Shown in pieces: positions 55,966 to 64,000 of a stretch of DNA of 64,000 bases. Made by a program: the position numbers and the translations under genes. Origin of the DNA: Bacteroidales bacterium UBA6377 (GTDB taxonomy: Bacteria > Bacteroidota > Bacteroidia > Bacteroidales > UBA932); NCBI GenBank assembly GCA_002438805.1, contig DJQV01000018.1, positions 62,001-126,000 of the forward strand. The letters are read 5' to 3'. Position 1 is the first letter of the stretch, and each line of letters opens with the position of its first letter. Below the pieces are notes generated by a model. The model was not told the DNA's origin. It was given only the letters and a program-made list of their open reading frames with translations, and did no database searches.

Positions 55966-57810
55966 TTATTCCACTGTCACCGACTTCGCGAGGTTGCGCG
56001 GCTGGTCAACATCCTGTCCCTTGGCGATGGCTATATGATATGCCAGCAGTTGGAGCGGAACGACTGACAGTATAGGCACAAAGCACTCCTCTGTGTCAGG
56101 TATCTCGAAGCACCAGTCTGAAATGCCGCGCACATCCTTGTCGCCCTCCGTGACGATGCTGATGATCTTCCCTTTACGGGCCTTGATCTCCTGTATGTTG
56201 CTGAGTATCTTGTCGTAATGTCCACGCTTCGGAGCGATGACCACGACAGGCATCTCGTCATCGATGAGGGCGATAGGCCCATGCTTCATCTCCGCCGCAG
56301 GATAGCCCTCAGCGTGTATGTAGGAGATCTCTTTGAGTTTCAGCGCCCCCTCAAGCGCCACCGGATAATTGTACCCGCGCCCGAGATACAGGAAGTTGCG
56401 GACGTAGGTGAATACCTTGGCAAGTTCCGCGATCTCGGAGTCGTGCTCAAGAATCCTTGCGATCTTGTCGGGGATGGTCTGGAGTTCGTTGACAAGCTGG
56501 GCTCGCCTCTCGTCGGAGACTGTGCCGAGCTGCTCCGCAATGCTCAGTGCAATCAGGAAAAGCGTTGTCACCTGGGCAGTGAAAGCCTTGGTGGACGCCA
56601 CCCCGATCTCAGGCCCGATGTGCGTATAGCAACCGGTGTCGGTCTCACGGGCGATGGACGAACCGACGACATTGCAGATTCCGAAAAGGAAGGCTCCCGA
56701 CTCCTTGGCGAGCTTGATGGCGGCAAGCGTGTCGGCGGTCTCTCCGGACTGCGATATAGCGATGACCACATCGGTAGGGAAAATCACAGGCTTGCGGTAG
56801 CGGAACTCTGACGCGTACTCCACATCCACCGGGATGCGTGTCAGCTCCTCGATTATGTATTTGCCTATAAGTCCGGCATGCCATGAGGTGCCGCAGGCGC
56901 AGATCACGAACCTTTTTGCCCCGAGGATGCGCTCCCTGTTGTCTATGATGCCAGAAAGCTTGACCGTGCCCAGATCCGGATGAAGCCTGCCCTGCATGGA
57001 GGCACGAAGGGTGCGCGGCTGCTCGAAGATCTCCTTGAGCATGAAGTGCGGGTAACCGCCCTTCTCTATCTCGCTCAGGCTCATCTCAAGTTCACGCACG
57101 ACAGGGGTCTGCTCCACGCTCTTGAGGTCCGTGATACGCAGATCCTTGCCACGCTGGATATAGGCGATCTGTCCCTCGTCGAGGTAGACGACCTTGTTGG
57201 TGAACTCGATGATAGGAGAAGCGTCCGAACCCACGAAATACTCGTCCTCCCCAACTCCTATCACAAGAGGGCTGCCCTTGCGGGCTGCGATCATCCTGTC
57301 AGGCTCGCTCTTGTTGATTATGACTATCGCATAAGCGCCCACCACATTGCGCAGGGCCAGAGGAACGGCCTCCTCCACGCTTATGCCGTGCGAGTCCATC
57401 ATATACTGCACAAGCTGGATGACCACCTCCGTATCGGTCTGGCTGACAAAGTGGTATCCTTTTCTCTCGAGTTCAGTCCTCAGCGAGAGGTAGTTCTCGA
57501 TAATGCCGTTATGTATGATGGCGAGTTTATGATTCTCGGAATAATGCGGGTGAGCGTTGACGTCGCTCGGCTCTCCGTGGGTGGCCCATCTGGTATGGGC
57601 GATCCCTATGGTGCCGCTGACATCCTTGCCGGAGGCGACCCGCTCAAGGTCCTTGACCTTGCCCTTGGTCTTGTATATGACCAGATTGCCGTCATCGTTG
57701 ATGAGGGCGACACCGGCACTGTCATAGCCCCTGTATTCAAGTCTGGTCAAGCCTTTGATAAGTATCGGGTAAGCCTGTCTGCCTCCCACGTAACCTACAA
57801 TTCCACACAT
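55966..57810 (-). CDS. glmS: Glutamine-fructose-6-phosphate aminotransferase
   Basis: 614 residues; N-terminal Ntn amidotransferase with catalytic Cys2 (M-C-G-I-V-G-Y), two SIS domains (S-Q-S-G-E-T-A-D-T and S-T-K-A-F-T) and the C-terminal K-S-V-T-V-E. It makes glucosamine-6-phosphate for peptidoglycan and lipid A. The upstream gap is only 21 nt, so there is no glmS ribozyme. Confidence 0.97.
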   Translation of the reverse strand: MCGIVGYVGGRQAYPILIKGLTRLEYRGYDSAGVALINDDGNLVIYKTKGKVKDLERVASGKDVSGTIGIAHTRWATHGEPSDVNAHPHYSENHKLAIIHNGIIENYLSLRTELERKGYHFVSQTDTEVVIQLVQYMMDSHGISVEEAVPLALRNVVGAYAIVIINKSEPDRMIAARKGSPLVIGVGEDEYFVGSDASPIIEFTNKVVYLDEGQIAYIQRGKDLRITDLKSVEQTPVVRELEMSLSEIEKGGYPHFMLKEIFEQPRTLRASMQGRLHPDLGTVKLSGIIDNRERILGAKRFVICACGTSWHAGLIGKYIIEELTRIPVDVEYASEFRYRKPVIFPTDVVIAISQSGETADTLAAIKLAKESGAFLFGICNVVGSSIARETDTGCYTHIGPEIGVASTKAFTAQVTTLFLIALSIAEQLGTVSDERRAQLVNELQTIPDKIARILEHDSEIAELAKVFTYVRNFLYLGRGYNYPVALEGALKLKEISYIHAEGYPAAEMKHGPIALIDDEMPVVVIAPKRGHYDKILSNIQEIKARKGKIISIVTEGDKDVRGISDWCFEIPDTEECFVPILSVVPLQLLAYHIAIAKGQDVDQPRNLAKSVTVE

Positions 57811-57831
57811 AGTCTAAATGTCTGTTTTTCG

Positions 57832-58221
57832 TTAATAGTCCAAATTGTCCATAAGTTCATCCAGCTGGCGCCGGTCTTTCTTGGTGGGCCGTCCGGCACC
57901 CCTGTCCCGCTGGAGCACGATTGTCTCCTTGGGGGCGTGAAGTTTCTCAAGTTCAGAGTCAGGAGTCAGATTTTCCGCATACTGCGGGACCAGACCGGCC
58001 CCCATACGGGACTCCGTGAGCTGCAGCACCTTGTAGGTGAACAGGGCTGAACCCTTGCGAACTTCTATAGTATCTCCCGGCTTGACAGCCTTGGACGGCT
58101 TGGCCGGCACGCCGGAAAGGCGCACCTTGTTGCCGTTGCAGGCGTCAGTGGCATCGCTCCGTGTCTTGAAGACGCGGATGGCCCAGAGATACTTGTCAAG
58201 CCTGACGCTCTCCATTATCAT
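57832..58221 (-). CDS. hslR: S4-domain RNA-binding protein, Hsp15-like
   Basis: 129 residues. S4 fold R-L-D-K-Y-L-W-A-I-R-V-F-K-T-R-S and G-N-K-V-R-L; the C-terminal basic tail R-P-T-K-K-D-R-R is typical of Hsp15. Hsp15 rescues 50S subunits blocked with peptidyl-tRNA. The start overlaps the DJ-1 gene stop as ATGA; a second ATG two codons on is also possible. Confidence 0.88.
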   Translation of the reverse strand: MIMESVRLDKYLWAIRVFKTRSDATDACNGNKVRLSGVPAKPSKAVKPGDTIEVRKGSALFTYKVLQLTESRMGAGLVPQYAENLTPDSELEKLHAPKETIVLQRDRGAGRPTKKDRRQLDELMDNLDY

Positions 58222-58790
58222 CCTAGATAAAGAGCGTGGCGTACCTCCGATGCGACTTTCTCGCCACGCAGATAATCCAATATCGCAAGCCCGAATGCCG
58301 GAGCGTGCCCGGCAGAACGGCCGGTTATGATGCGCCCGCAGACGACAGACGGCCTCGGAGTAAACACCGCTCCCTTCGCCTGAAGGTAAGTTTCAAAACC
58401 GTCAAAGCACGTGAATTCCACGCCTTCAAGCCCATCCAATTGGCTGAGCACAAGCCCGGGGGCAGCACAGATGGCAGCCACAGTGCCGCCGGCCTCATAA
58501 TGGGCTTTCATCATATCCGTCAGTTCCCCGCAGGAGGCGAGAGTGGAAGATCCCGGCATACCGCCAGGAAAAATCATCACATCCTCCCTGCCGGTACCTT
58601 CTGCTGAGCGGTCCACATCACACAGGTGCCCGTCAGGAGCCACGCTTACTCCGTGGGAAGACCTGACAAGGCCGGAACCGCTTACTGCAGTAAGTTTCAC
58701 GTCAATTCCGCCGCGGCGGAGGATATCACAGACGGCCAGGGCCTCAATGTCCTCGAAACCGTCAGCGAGAAATATTCTTACTCCTTTCAT
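58218..58790 (-). CDS. DJ-1/PfpI family protein
   Basis: 190 residues; D-G-F-E-D-I-E-A with the conserved Glu and nucleophile-elbow Cys in A-A-I-C-A-A-P-G. Members act as deglycases, chaperones or stress proteins; the activity here is not determined. It lies between the PMI-like gene (6 nt) and hslR (4-nt overlap) in one unit. Confidence 0.88.
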   Translation of the reverse strand: MKGVRIFLADGFEDIEALAVCDILRRGGIDVKLTAVSGSGLVRSSHGVSVAPDGHLCDVDRSAEGTGREDVMIFPGGMPGSSTLASCGELTDMMKAHYEAGGTVAAICAAPGLVLSQLDGLEGVEFTCFDGFETYLQAKGAVFTPRPSVVCGRIITGRSAGHAPAFGLAILDYLRGEKVASEVRHALYLG

Positions 58791-58796
58791 TGTATT

Positions 58797-59786
58797 CTAT
58801 TCATCTTCAGGAAGCTTTGCTTCCACATCAGGATTGATATATTTGTCCGGCTCAACACGGTCCACGGTGGCGCACAGGAGCACAGTGTCCCTGTCCTCAG
58901 GCGCCAGAGCGAAATCATCGCACTCGGAGGGCACCAGAAGAACTTCCCCTTTCTCCATCTGAAAGTCAGATGTCCGCCCGCCTTCAAAGGTCTGCACTGA
59001 CAAGGCACCGCCCACACAATAGCAGAGCGTGAAAGGGTTCTCCTCACCCCCGCGCACGCGGACCGCCTCCGGCAGGGACATCCTGTCCACAATGAACTGA
59101 GGCAGACAGGCAAGCCTGTCCCCGGCCGCCGGCACAGTGGAGAAGCGCGTATAAGTTATGAAGTCAAGAGCGTCAGTGATGCTGAGCGCCGGGTCGAACT
59201 CCTCCGCAGAGACTTCCTCTCCCCATCCGCACAGACAGAAATCAAGCGGGGAGGACTCCCCTATCTCAAGTATTTCCACATCTCCGAAAGCGGCATGCGG
59301 AGTACCGGAAGGTATGACAAGACTCTGTCCGGCATAAGGCGCCACGAGGTTGAGAAGGTTCTCGACACTTCCGTCTCCGCACGCGGTGAAGAACTCCGAA
59401 GCGTCACAGTCCCTGCGGAAACCGGCTGCGATTCTCGCATCCTTGCCGGCACGCAGCACGTACCAAAGCTTCTCCTTGCCGAGAAGGTCGTACCTCTGTC
59501 CGGCGATCTCGTCCCCCGGGCTGACCCTGAGCGGCATACGACCCTTGACTTTCAGGCGGCGGACTGTAAGGGGAAACTGCCTGCCATAGAAATCATAAGC
59601 CCTTTCGCCCGGAATCCGGTCGAAATATGTATCCATCAGCTCCCCGACACTGTTGCCGGCAAGCCATCCGCTGCGCACCAGAGAGTCGCGGTAGCCTAAA
59701 TCAGCAAGCAGGAACTCCTCCGAGCCCCACGAATAGTCATCCTGCAAGACGCAGAACTTGAGAGGATATAACTTCTTTTCTTCCAT
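58797..59786 (-). CDS. Phosphomannose isomerase-like cupin with degenerate metal site
   Basis: 329 residues. It aligns with type I mannose-6-phosphate isomerase: the Y-S-W-G start, G-K-E-K-L-W-Y-V, P-S-G-T-P-H-A and E-I-G-E-S-S. Of the four zinc ligands expected (Gln, His, Glu, His), the first three positions hold Arg87, Ser89 and Lys106; only His164 is kept. It may be a non-catalytic or re-purposed homologue. ATG 59786 gives the correct start; the longer frame from 59867 enters the next gene. TATATTTG on the minus strand ends 14 nt upstream. Confidence 0.7.
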   Translation of the reverse strand: MEEKKLYPLKFCVLQDDYSWGSEEFLLADLGYRDSLVRSGWLAGNSVGELMDTYFDRIPGERAYDFYGRQFPLTVRRLKVKGRMPLRVSPGDEIAGQRYDLLGKEKLWYVLRAGKDARIAAGFRRDCDASEFFTACGDGSVENLLNLVAPYAGQSLVIPSGTPHAAFGDVEILEIGESSPLDFCLCGWGEEVSAEEFDPALSITDALDFITYTRFSTVPAAGDRLACLPQFIVDRMSLPEAVRVRGGEENPFTLCYCVGGALSVQTFEGGRTSDFQMEKGEVLLVPSECDDFALAPEDRDTVLLCATVDRVEPDKYINPDVEAKLPEDE

Positions 59787-59800
59787 TTCCGGACAAAGTG

Positions 59801-59808
59801 CAAATATA
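59801..59808 (-). promoter_or_regulatory. -7 element of the PMI-like/DJ-1/hslR unit
   Basis: TATATTTG is a perfect TAnnTTTG match, 14 nt before the ATG at 59786 and just past the permease gene stop. Confidence 0.55.
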
Positions 59809-59820
59809 GTGTTTTTCCGC

Positions 59821-61032
59821 TTATTCCGAGCGCCCCAGCCTTGAAGATGAGATGAACGCGACTGCAAAACCGATAAGGGCTACCCCCGCCGCAGTCAGCA
59901 GCACATCCACGGGCTGCAACTGGACAGGATACGCCTGTATGAAAAAGCCCCCGGGCATCCTGATGATGCCGAAGTGCTGCTGAAGAAGAGCAAGCCCGAC
60001 TCCACAGACAAGCCCCACGCCCAGGCCACACAGCGAGATCATCCACCCTTCGAGCAAAAAAACGCGCCGTACAAATGACTGCCGCGCCCCCATGGCCCGA
60101 AACATGGAGATATCGTCCCCTTTCTCCACAATCAGCATGGACAGGGAGCCGAAGATGTTGAACGCCACTATGATGACCACAAAAAGAAGAATCGTGAATA
60201 TGGCCAGTTTCTCATACTTCATCATCTTGTAAAGAGAACTGTTCTGCATATAACGGTCCTCCACCTTGAATCCGGGCCCGAGAACCGGAGCCAGTCCGCT
60301 CCGCAGACGACGGATGTCGGTGCCATCCTTGACCCGAAGCTCCAGAGCCGACACCACATCCTCATCCCCCCTTCCGAGCAGACGGCGCATGACCTCCAGC
60401 GGCACGATAAGCAGCGACGCATCAGTGGCAGAACTTACGCTGAACAGACCGCCCACGACCAGGCTCTCGCTCCCCAGAGCGGACACAGGCCCGAGGAGAG
60501 GGCTGACAGCCGCGTTCTTCGGATAATAAAGCACAAGACGCTCGAGAAAACGGGGATTGATACCCATGTCGTAGGCTAGTCCGGCTCCCGCACACACCTG
60601 CGCCAGTTCACCCTTGTGCAGGGAAAAAGTCCCCGCAGTGACATGAGAGGCCAGCGGTGAACTCCGCTCATAGACACTATCCACCCCCTTGGCCGTAGCG
60701 ATGCCCTGCCTGTCACCATAAGTGATGAAGACATTCTCTTCCAGCACACGCGACACGCTCTGCACCCTTCCGTCAGACTCCAGGCAGCTGAACACTGAAG
60801 AATCCGCGGGAAAAAGAGAACCGTCGTCCGACCTGACCAGCAGGTCCGCCGACAGATCCGAAATGTTGGCCCGGATAATGCCGTCAAACCCGTTGTAGAC
60901 GGAAAGAATAAGGATCAAGGCGGCGGTCCCTATGGCGATGCCGGCAGCGCTGATCGCAGAAATCACATTGATGACATTGTGCGACTTCTTGGCGAACAGA
61001 TAGCGGAAAGCTATGAAAAGTCCGACATCCAA
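59821..61032 (-). CDS. LolC/LolE-type ABC transporter permease
   Basis: 403 residues; MacB_PCD-FtsX architecture: one N-terminal membrane helix (about 18-42), a large periplasmic domain and three C-terminal helices. F-R-A-M-G-A-R-Q precedes the second-last group. This is the LolCDE/FtsX permease fold that extracts lipoproteins to the outer membrane. The matching ATPase is not in the window. It follows rbfA by 3 nt. Confidence 0.85.
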   Translation of the reverse strand: MDVGLFIAFRYLFAKKSHNVINVISAISAAGIAIGTAALILILSVYNGFDGIIRANISDLSADLLVRSDDGSLFPADSSVFSCLESDGRVQSVSRVLEENVFITYGDRQGIATAKGVDSVYERSSPLASHVTAGTFSLHKGELAQVCAGAGLAYDMGINPRFLERLVLYYPKNAAVSPLLGPVSALGSESLVVGGLFSVSSATDASLLIVPLEVMRRLLGRGDEDVVSALELRVKDGTDIRRLRSGLAPVLGPGFKVEDRYMQNSSLYKMMKYEKLAIFTILLFVVIIVAFNIFGSLSMLIVEKGDDISMFRAMGARQSFVRRVFLLEGWMISLCGLGVGLVCGVGLALLQQHFGIIRMPGGFFIQAYPVQLQPVDVLLTAAGVALIGFAVAFISSSRLGRSE

Positions 61033-61035
61033 ACG

Positions 61036-61383
61036 CTACTTCTTCAACAGTTCGTCGATATGCTCGGCATAGTCAAGAGTCGTGTCAAGATAGAAATCAA
61101 TCTCCGGCACGATGCGGAGCTGCGAGGCCACCTCACGGCCCAGAGCGCCCCTCAGAGAACGCTTCTCCTCCTCCAGGCGCTTCATCACCTCACCCGCCTT
61201 GTCGGAAGGGAAGATGCTGACATAGACCTTGGCTATGCTGAGATCCGGGCTGACCCTCACTTCGCTCACCGTCACAAGGCATCCGCAGAATGCCGCCATG
61301 CCGCGGCTGCGGATGATCTCGGAGAGGTCGCGCTGCAGTTCGCGCGCGACCTGAAGCTGTCTTTTGCTTTCAGGCTTATCCAT
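61036..61383 (-). CDS. rbfA: Ribosome-binding factor A
   Basis: 115 residues with a KH-like fold (Q-V-A-R-E-L-Q-R-D-L-S-E-I-I, V-R-V-S-P-D-L-S-I-A-K-V-Y-V-S). It helps mature the 16S 5' end. The start overlaps the tyrS stop by 8 nt. Confidence 0.92.
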   Translation of the reverse strand: MDKPESKRQLQVARELQRDLSEIIRSRGMAAFCGCLVTVSEVRVSPDLSIAKVYVSIFPSDKAGEVMKRLEEEKRSLRGALGREVASQLRIVPEIDFYLDTTLDYAEHIDELLKK

Positions 61384-62668
61384 TGACCACTATGATATAA
61401 TAATCCTTCTTGCCCTTCTGGACCAGAATGTACTTGCCGTCTATGATGTCGTCCCCGGTGAGGTTGCGCGAAATGTCGTTCATCTTGGCCTTGTTGAGAC
61501 TGAACCCGTTCTGCTGGATCATCTTGCGGGCCTCCCCCTTGGAAGGGAAAACTGAAGTCTCCACGGCAAGGGCGTCCAGAATGCCGAGAGGCAGGCGGGC
61601 CCTCTCGATATTGAAAGTCGGCACCCCATCGAACACCGCAAGGAAAGTCTTCTCGTCGAGTGACTTCAGATCCTCCGTCGTAGCCTTGCCGAAAAGCATC
61701 TGGGATGCGACCACCGCGGTCTCGTACTCCTTCTGCCCGTGCACCATTATGGTCACCTCCCTGGCGAGGAGCTTCTGGAGCTCGCGCTTTTCCGGGCATT
61801 CCTTATGGGCGGCGATCGCGCCCTCTATGGTCTCGCGGTCCAGCATGGTGAAGATCTTGATGTAGCGCTCGGCATCAGCGTCGCTCACGTTGAGCCAGAA
61901 CTGGTAGAACTGGTACGGCGACGTCCTCTCGGGATCAAGCCATATATTGCCTTTTTCCGTCTTGCCGAACTTGCCCCCGTCGGCCTTTGTGATCAGCGGG
62001 CAGGTAAGGGCATAGGCTTCACCGCCGCAGCTGCGGCGGATGAGTTCGGTTCCCGTGGTGATGTTGCCCCACTGGTCCGCGCCCCCGAGTTGGAGCTTGA
62101 CTCCCCGGTGCTGGTAAAGGTACAGGAAATCATATCCCTGGAGCAACTGGTAGGTGAACTCCGTGAAGGACATGCCTTCTGAAGAGTCCCGGCTCAGGCG
62201 CTTCTTGACGGAGTCCTTGCTCATCATGTAGTTGACCGTGATGAGTTTGCCTATGTCGCGGGTGAAATTGATGAAAGTGTAGTCCTTCATCCAGTCGTAG
62301 TTGTTGACTAGCTCGGCCTTGTTGGGCGCATCGGATTCGAAATCGAGAAACCTGGAGAGCTGCTCCTTGATGCACTTGACATTGTGGGACAGGGTCTGCT
62401 CGTCAAGAAGGTTGCGCTCCTGGCTTTTCATGGAAGGGTCGCCTATCATGCCGGTGGCTCCGCCCACAAGTGCGAACGGCTTGTGTCCGCACGCCTGGAA
62501 ATGCTTGAGTATCATGATGCTTACAAGATGGCCTATATGGAGAGAATCTCCAGTCGGGTCAATCCCGACATAGGCCGATGCCGGCCCCTTCATGAGTTCC
62601 TCCTCTGTGCCGGGCATGATGTCGTGGATCATGCCTCTCCACCTGAGCTCTTCGATAAAATTCTTCAT
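61376..62668 (-). CDS. tyrS: Tyrosyl-tRNA synthetase
   Basis: 430 residues; H44-I-G-H47 motif in D-S-L-H-I-G-H, K-F-G-K-T as the KMSKS equivalent, and a C-terminal S4 domain. It charges tRNA-Tyr. First gene of a tyrS-rbfA-permease unit. Confidence 0.95.
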   Translation of the reverse strand: MKNFIEELRWRGMIHDIMPGTEEELMKGPASAYVGIDPTGDSLHIGHLVSIMILKHFQACGHKPFALVGGATGMIGDPSMKSQERNLLDEQTLSHNVKCIKEQLSRFLDFESDAPNKAELVNNYDWMKDYTFINFTRDIGKLITVNYMMSKDSVKKRLSRDSSEGMSFTEFTYQLLQGYDFLYLYQHRGVKLQLGGADQWGNITTGTELIRRSCGGEAYALTCPLITKADGGKFGKTEKGNIWLDPERTSPYQFYQFWLNVSDADAERYIKIFTMLDRETIEGAIAAHKECPEKRELQKLLAREVTIMVHGQKEYETAVVASQMLFGKATTEDLKSLDEKTFLAVFDGVPTFNIERARLPLGILDALAVETSVFPSKGEARKMIQQNGFSLNKAKMNDISRNLTGDDIIDGKYILVQKGKKDYYIIVVNG

Positions 62669-62697
62669 ATACGTCTATAATAATTGTCTGCAATCCG

Positions 62698-62714
62698 CAA
62701 ATTTACCAAAAATA
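62698..62714 (-). promoter_or_regulatory. Tandem -7 boxes upstream of tyrS
   Basis: TAAATTTG (62698-62705) and TATTTTTG (62707-62714) on the minus strand both match TAnnTTTG, 29 and 38 nt before the tyrS ATG. Either could be used. Confidence 0.45.
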
Positions 62715-62784
62715 CCGCAACCCGGAAAGAAAAACTTCCCGAACTGCGGCATTATACCGGCACGGACATCCCGGGCAAGCCGGA

Positions 62785-63459
62785 CTATCTGCGGTCGTTT
62801 GCTATGGAAATATAATAGAAGAGCGTCGCGAGCGAGCCCAAAGCGGCGACCACATAGGTGTACGCGGCCCATTTCAGGGCATCCTCGGCCATAGGCCTTG
62901 TCCTCTCGTCCACAATCCCTGCCCCGTCAAGCCACTGCACGGCGCGCTGGCTCGCGTTGATCTCCACAGGGAGGGTGATGAAGCTGAAGAGAGTGGTCAT
63001 GGCGAAAAGCCCGATCCCGATCCAGAGCAGGGCCGGGAAAGTGTTGACCAGCAGCACTCCGAGCAGAAGCACCCACTGCACCGTGTTGTTGGCGAAAGTC
63101 ACCACCGGCACAAGGGCGGAGCGCAGGCGCAGCGGAGCGTAACCTCTGGCGTGCTGGATGGCATGGCCCGTCTCATGGGCGGCCACGGCACAGGCCGCGA
63201 TGGAAGCACTGCCGTATACTGATTCGCTCAGATTAATCGTCTTGTCCTGCGGGTTGAAGTAGTCGGTCAGCTGTCCGGACACGGACTGCACCGTCACATC
63301 GTTGATGCCGTTCTGCCGGAGCATCAGCCGGGCGATGTCAGCTCCTGTCAGGCCGTGCGGGGACGGGACCTTGGAGTATTTGCTGAACCGGCTCTGCAGT
63401 GTCATCTGGATGAGCCAGGAGAGCAGCATCACTACTATGAGAATAAACCAGATCGTCAT
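62785..63459 (-). CDS. YugP-family membrane zinc metallopeptidase
   Basis: 224 residues. N-terminal membrane helix (about 2-19), zinc motif H95-E-T-G-H99 in A-A-H-E-T-G-H-A-I-Q-H and further hydrophobic helices in the C-terminal half. Members (Zn_peptidase_2) are inner-membrane proteins of unknown substrate. The gene stands alone on the minus strand. Confidence 0.88.
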   Translation of the reverse strand: MTIWFILIVVMLLSWLIQMTLQSRFSKYSKVPSPHGLTGADIARLMLRQNGINDVTVQSVSGQLTDYFNPQDKTINLSESVYGSASIAACAVAAHETGHAIQHARGYAPLRLRSALVPVVTFANNTVQWVLLLGVLLVNTFPALLWIGIGLFAMTTLFSFITLPVEINASQRAVQWLDGAGIVDERTRPMAEDALKWAAYTYVVAALGSLATLFYYISIANDRR

Positions 63460-63508
63460 TTGTCGTTCTTTCCAATTGTTTTACATTCAAGCCAATAAGG
63501 GCCGCGGG

Positions 63509-64000
63509 TCAATATACAAAGGCTATGCCGAACACTATCCTGAGATTGTCGCGGGTGTATTTGTCAGTCCAGACAAGAAATTCATAATGTCCTATGGCCC
63601 AAGAACATCCGATGGCGATATCCGGTACGGAGTCAAAGCGCCATGAGTGGATGGTGCCCGCCATCGGGATGAGAGTCGAGCCCCCTGGAAGCGGGAACCT
63701 GGCCCCGAGATACAGCCAGTGCTCAATGTCCGCCATTTTGTCAGTATGGACGGTCCAGAGCGTGTTGGAGAGCCAGTAGTACTTACCCTCCGTATCGAAA
63801 GCCCCGTGCATGTACAATCCGCTGGTGATATATGAAAACCGGTGGGAGTCGCTCAGAGAGAATGTAGGGCTCGTCTGCACGCCTATGTTGAAATAGTTGC
63901 TTTCGTAGAACCCCGCCCTAAAAGTGTAGCCGGAATACACGCCGGCCGGGCAGGTGTACAGTTCCAGTCCCACTGCCGTCTTCCCGATGCCGTACTGGAA
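63509..64000 (-). CDS. Outer-membrane-like beta-barrel protein, N-terminus cut by window edge
   Basis: At least 163 residues open to the right edge with no start needed inside the window. Alternating aromatic strands (Y-S-G-Y-T-F-R-A-G-F-Y, L-Y-L-G-A-R-F) and a C-terminal aromatic end (F-G-I-A-F-V-Y) suggest a small outer-membrane barrel. I do not recognise a family. Confidence 0.6.
   Translation of the reverse strand, partial: FQYGIGKTAVGLELYTCPAGVYSGYTFRAGFYESNYFNIGVQTSPTFSLSDSHRFSYITSGLYMHGAFDTEGKYYWLSNTLWTVHTDKMADIEHWLYLGARFPLPGGSTLIPMAGTIHSWRFDSVPDIAIGCSWAIGHYEFLVWTDKYTRDNLRIVFGIAFVY

Noticed and set aside
57811..57831. glmS ribozyme upstream of glmS
   Set aside because: Only 21 nt separate hslR and glmS, far too short for the ribozyme.
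62707..62760. T-box or other riboswitch before tyrS
   Set aside because: The mapped -7 boxes leave a leader under 40 nt and the nearby imperfect hairpin lies upstream of the promoter.

Overview
The window is a chromosomal segment of a GC-rich member of the Bacteroidales. Evidence for this: a SusC/SusD pair with a hybrid two-component regulator, a GH2 galactosidase lipoprotein with a Bacteroidetes-type layout, a short Hc1-like histone protein, DUF4493-type lipoproteins, and promoters of the Bacteroides type (TTTG near -33, TAnnTTTG near -7) instead of sigma70 -10 boxes. The genus cannot be fixed from the sequence; an uncultured gut or rumen lineage fits. I see no prophage, insertion sequence, CRISPR array or rRNA.

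Layout. 1-10 kb: a MenA/UbiA prenyltransferase cut by the left edge, a beta-galactosidase, divergent secA plus a bactofilin, YicC, and xylulokinase followed by the 3' relic of a xylose-type sugar porter. 9.9-16.6 kb: tRNA-Gly(CCC), a very long hairpin, an M16 peptidase, a DUF4493 lipoprotein, pgi and a degenerate M28 homologue. 16.6-24.5 kb: five tightly packed plus-strand genes (TPR protein, WalJ-like hydrolase, MsbA-like ABC transporter, VanZ-like protein, cell-wall amidase) that look like an envelope operon. 24.5-29.3 kb: a minus-strand nucleotide-sugar/polysaccharide operon (rfbB, PAP2, CapD/WbpM-like, UDP-sugar epimerase). 29.4-40 kb: rnhA-pdxA, then a SusC-SusD-HTCS locus with no glycoside hydrolase beside it.

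40.2-53 kb: mostly housekeeping: trpS, recA, rlmN, a patatin-barrel protein, recX, an unrecognised small protein with tdk, rsmI, a helix-hairpin-helix membrane protein, a XerD-type recombinase, a clostripain lipoprotein, rplY-pth and the Hc1-like gene. 53-64 kb: an M6 metalloprotease with a partner lipoprotein, tpiA, glmS, hslR, a DJ-1 family gene, a phosphomannose-isomerase-like protein with a broken metal site, a LolC/E-type permease, rbfA, tyrS, a YugP-type zinc peptidase and an outer-membrane-like protein cut by the right edge.

The most interesting signals are regulatory. The recA/rlmN divergent promoters share a 12-bp perfect inverted repeat. Several genes have a TAnnTTTG box only 4-8 nt before the start codon, which predicts leaderless mRNAs. 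Two gene pairs carry back-to-back mirror-image promoters with the same 2-bp spacer. GTTACAT-type motifs cluster at both promoter regions of the SusC-SusD-HTCS locus. Other signals are the sugar-porter relic, two homologues of metalloenzymes that have lost their metal ligands, and a 27-bp-arm hairpin next to the tRNA.
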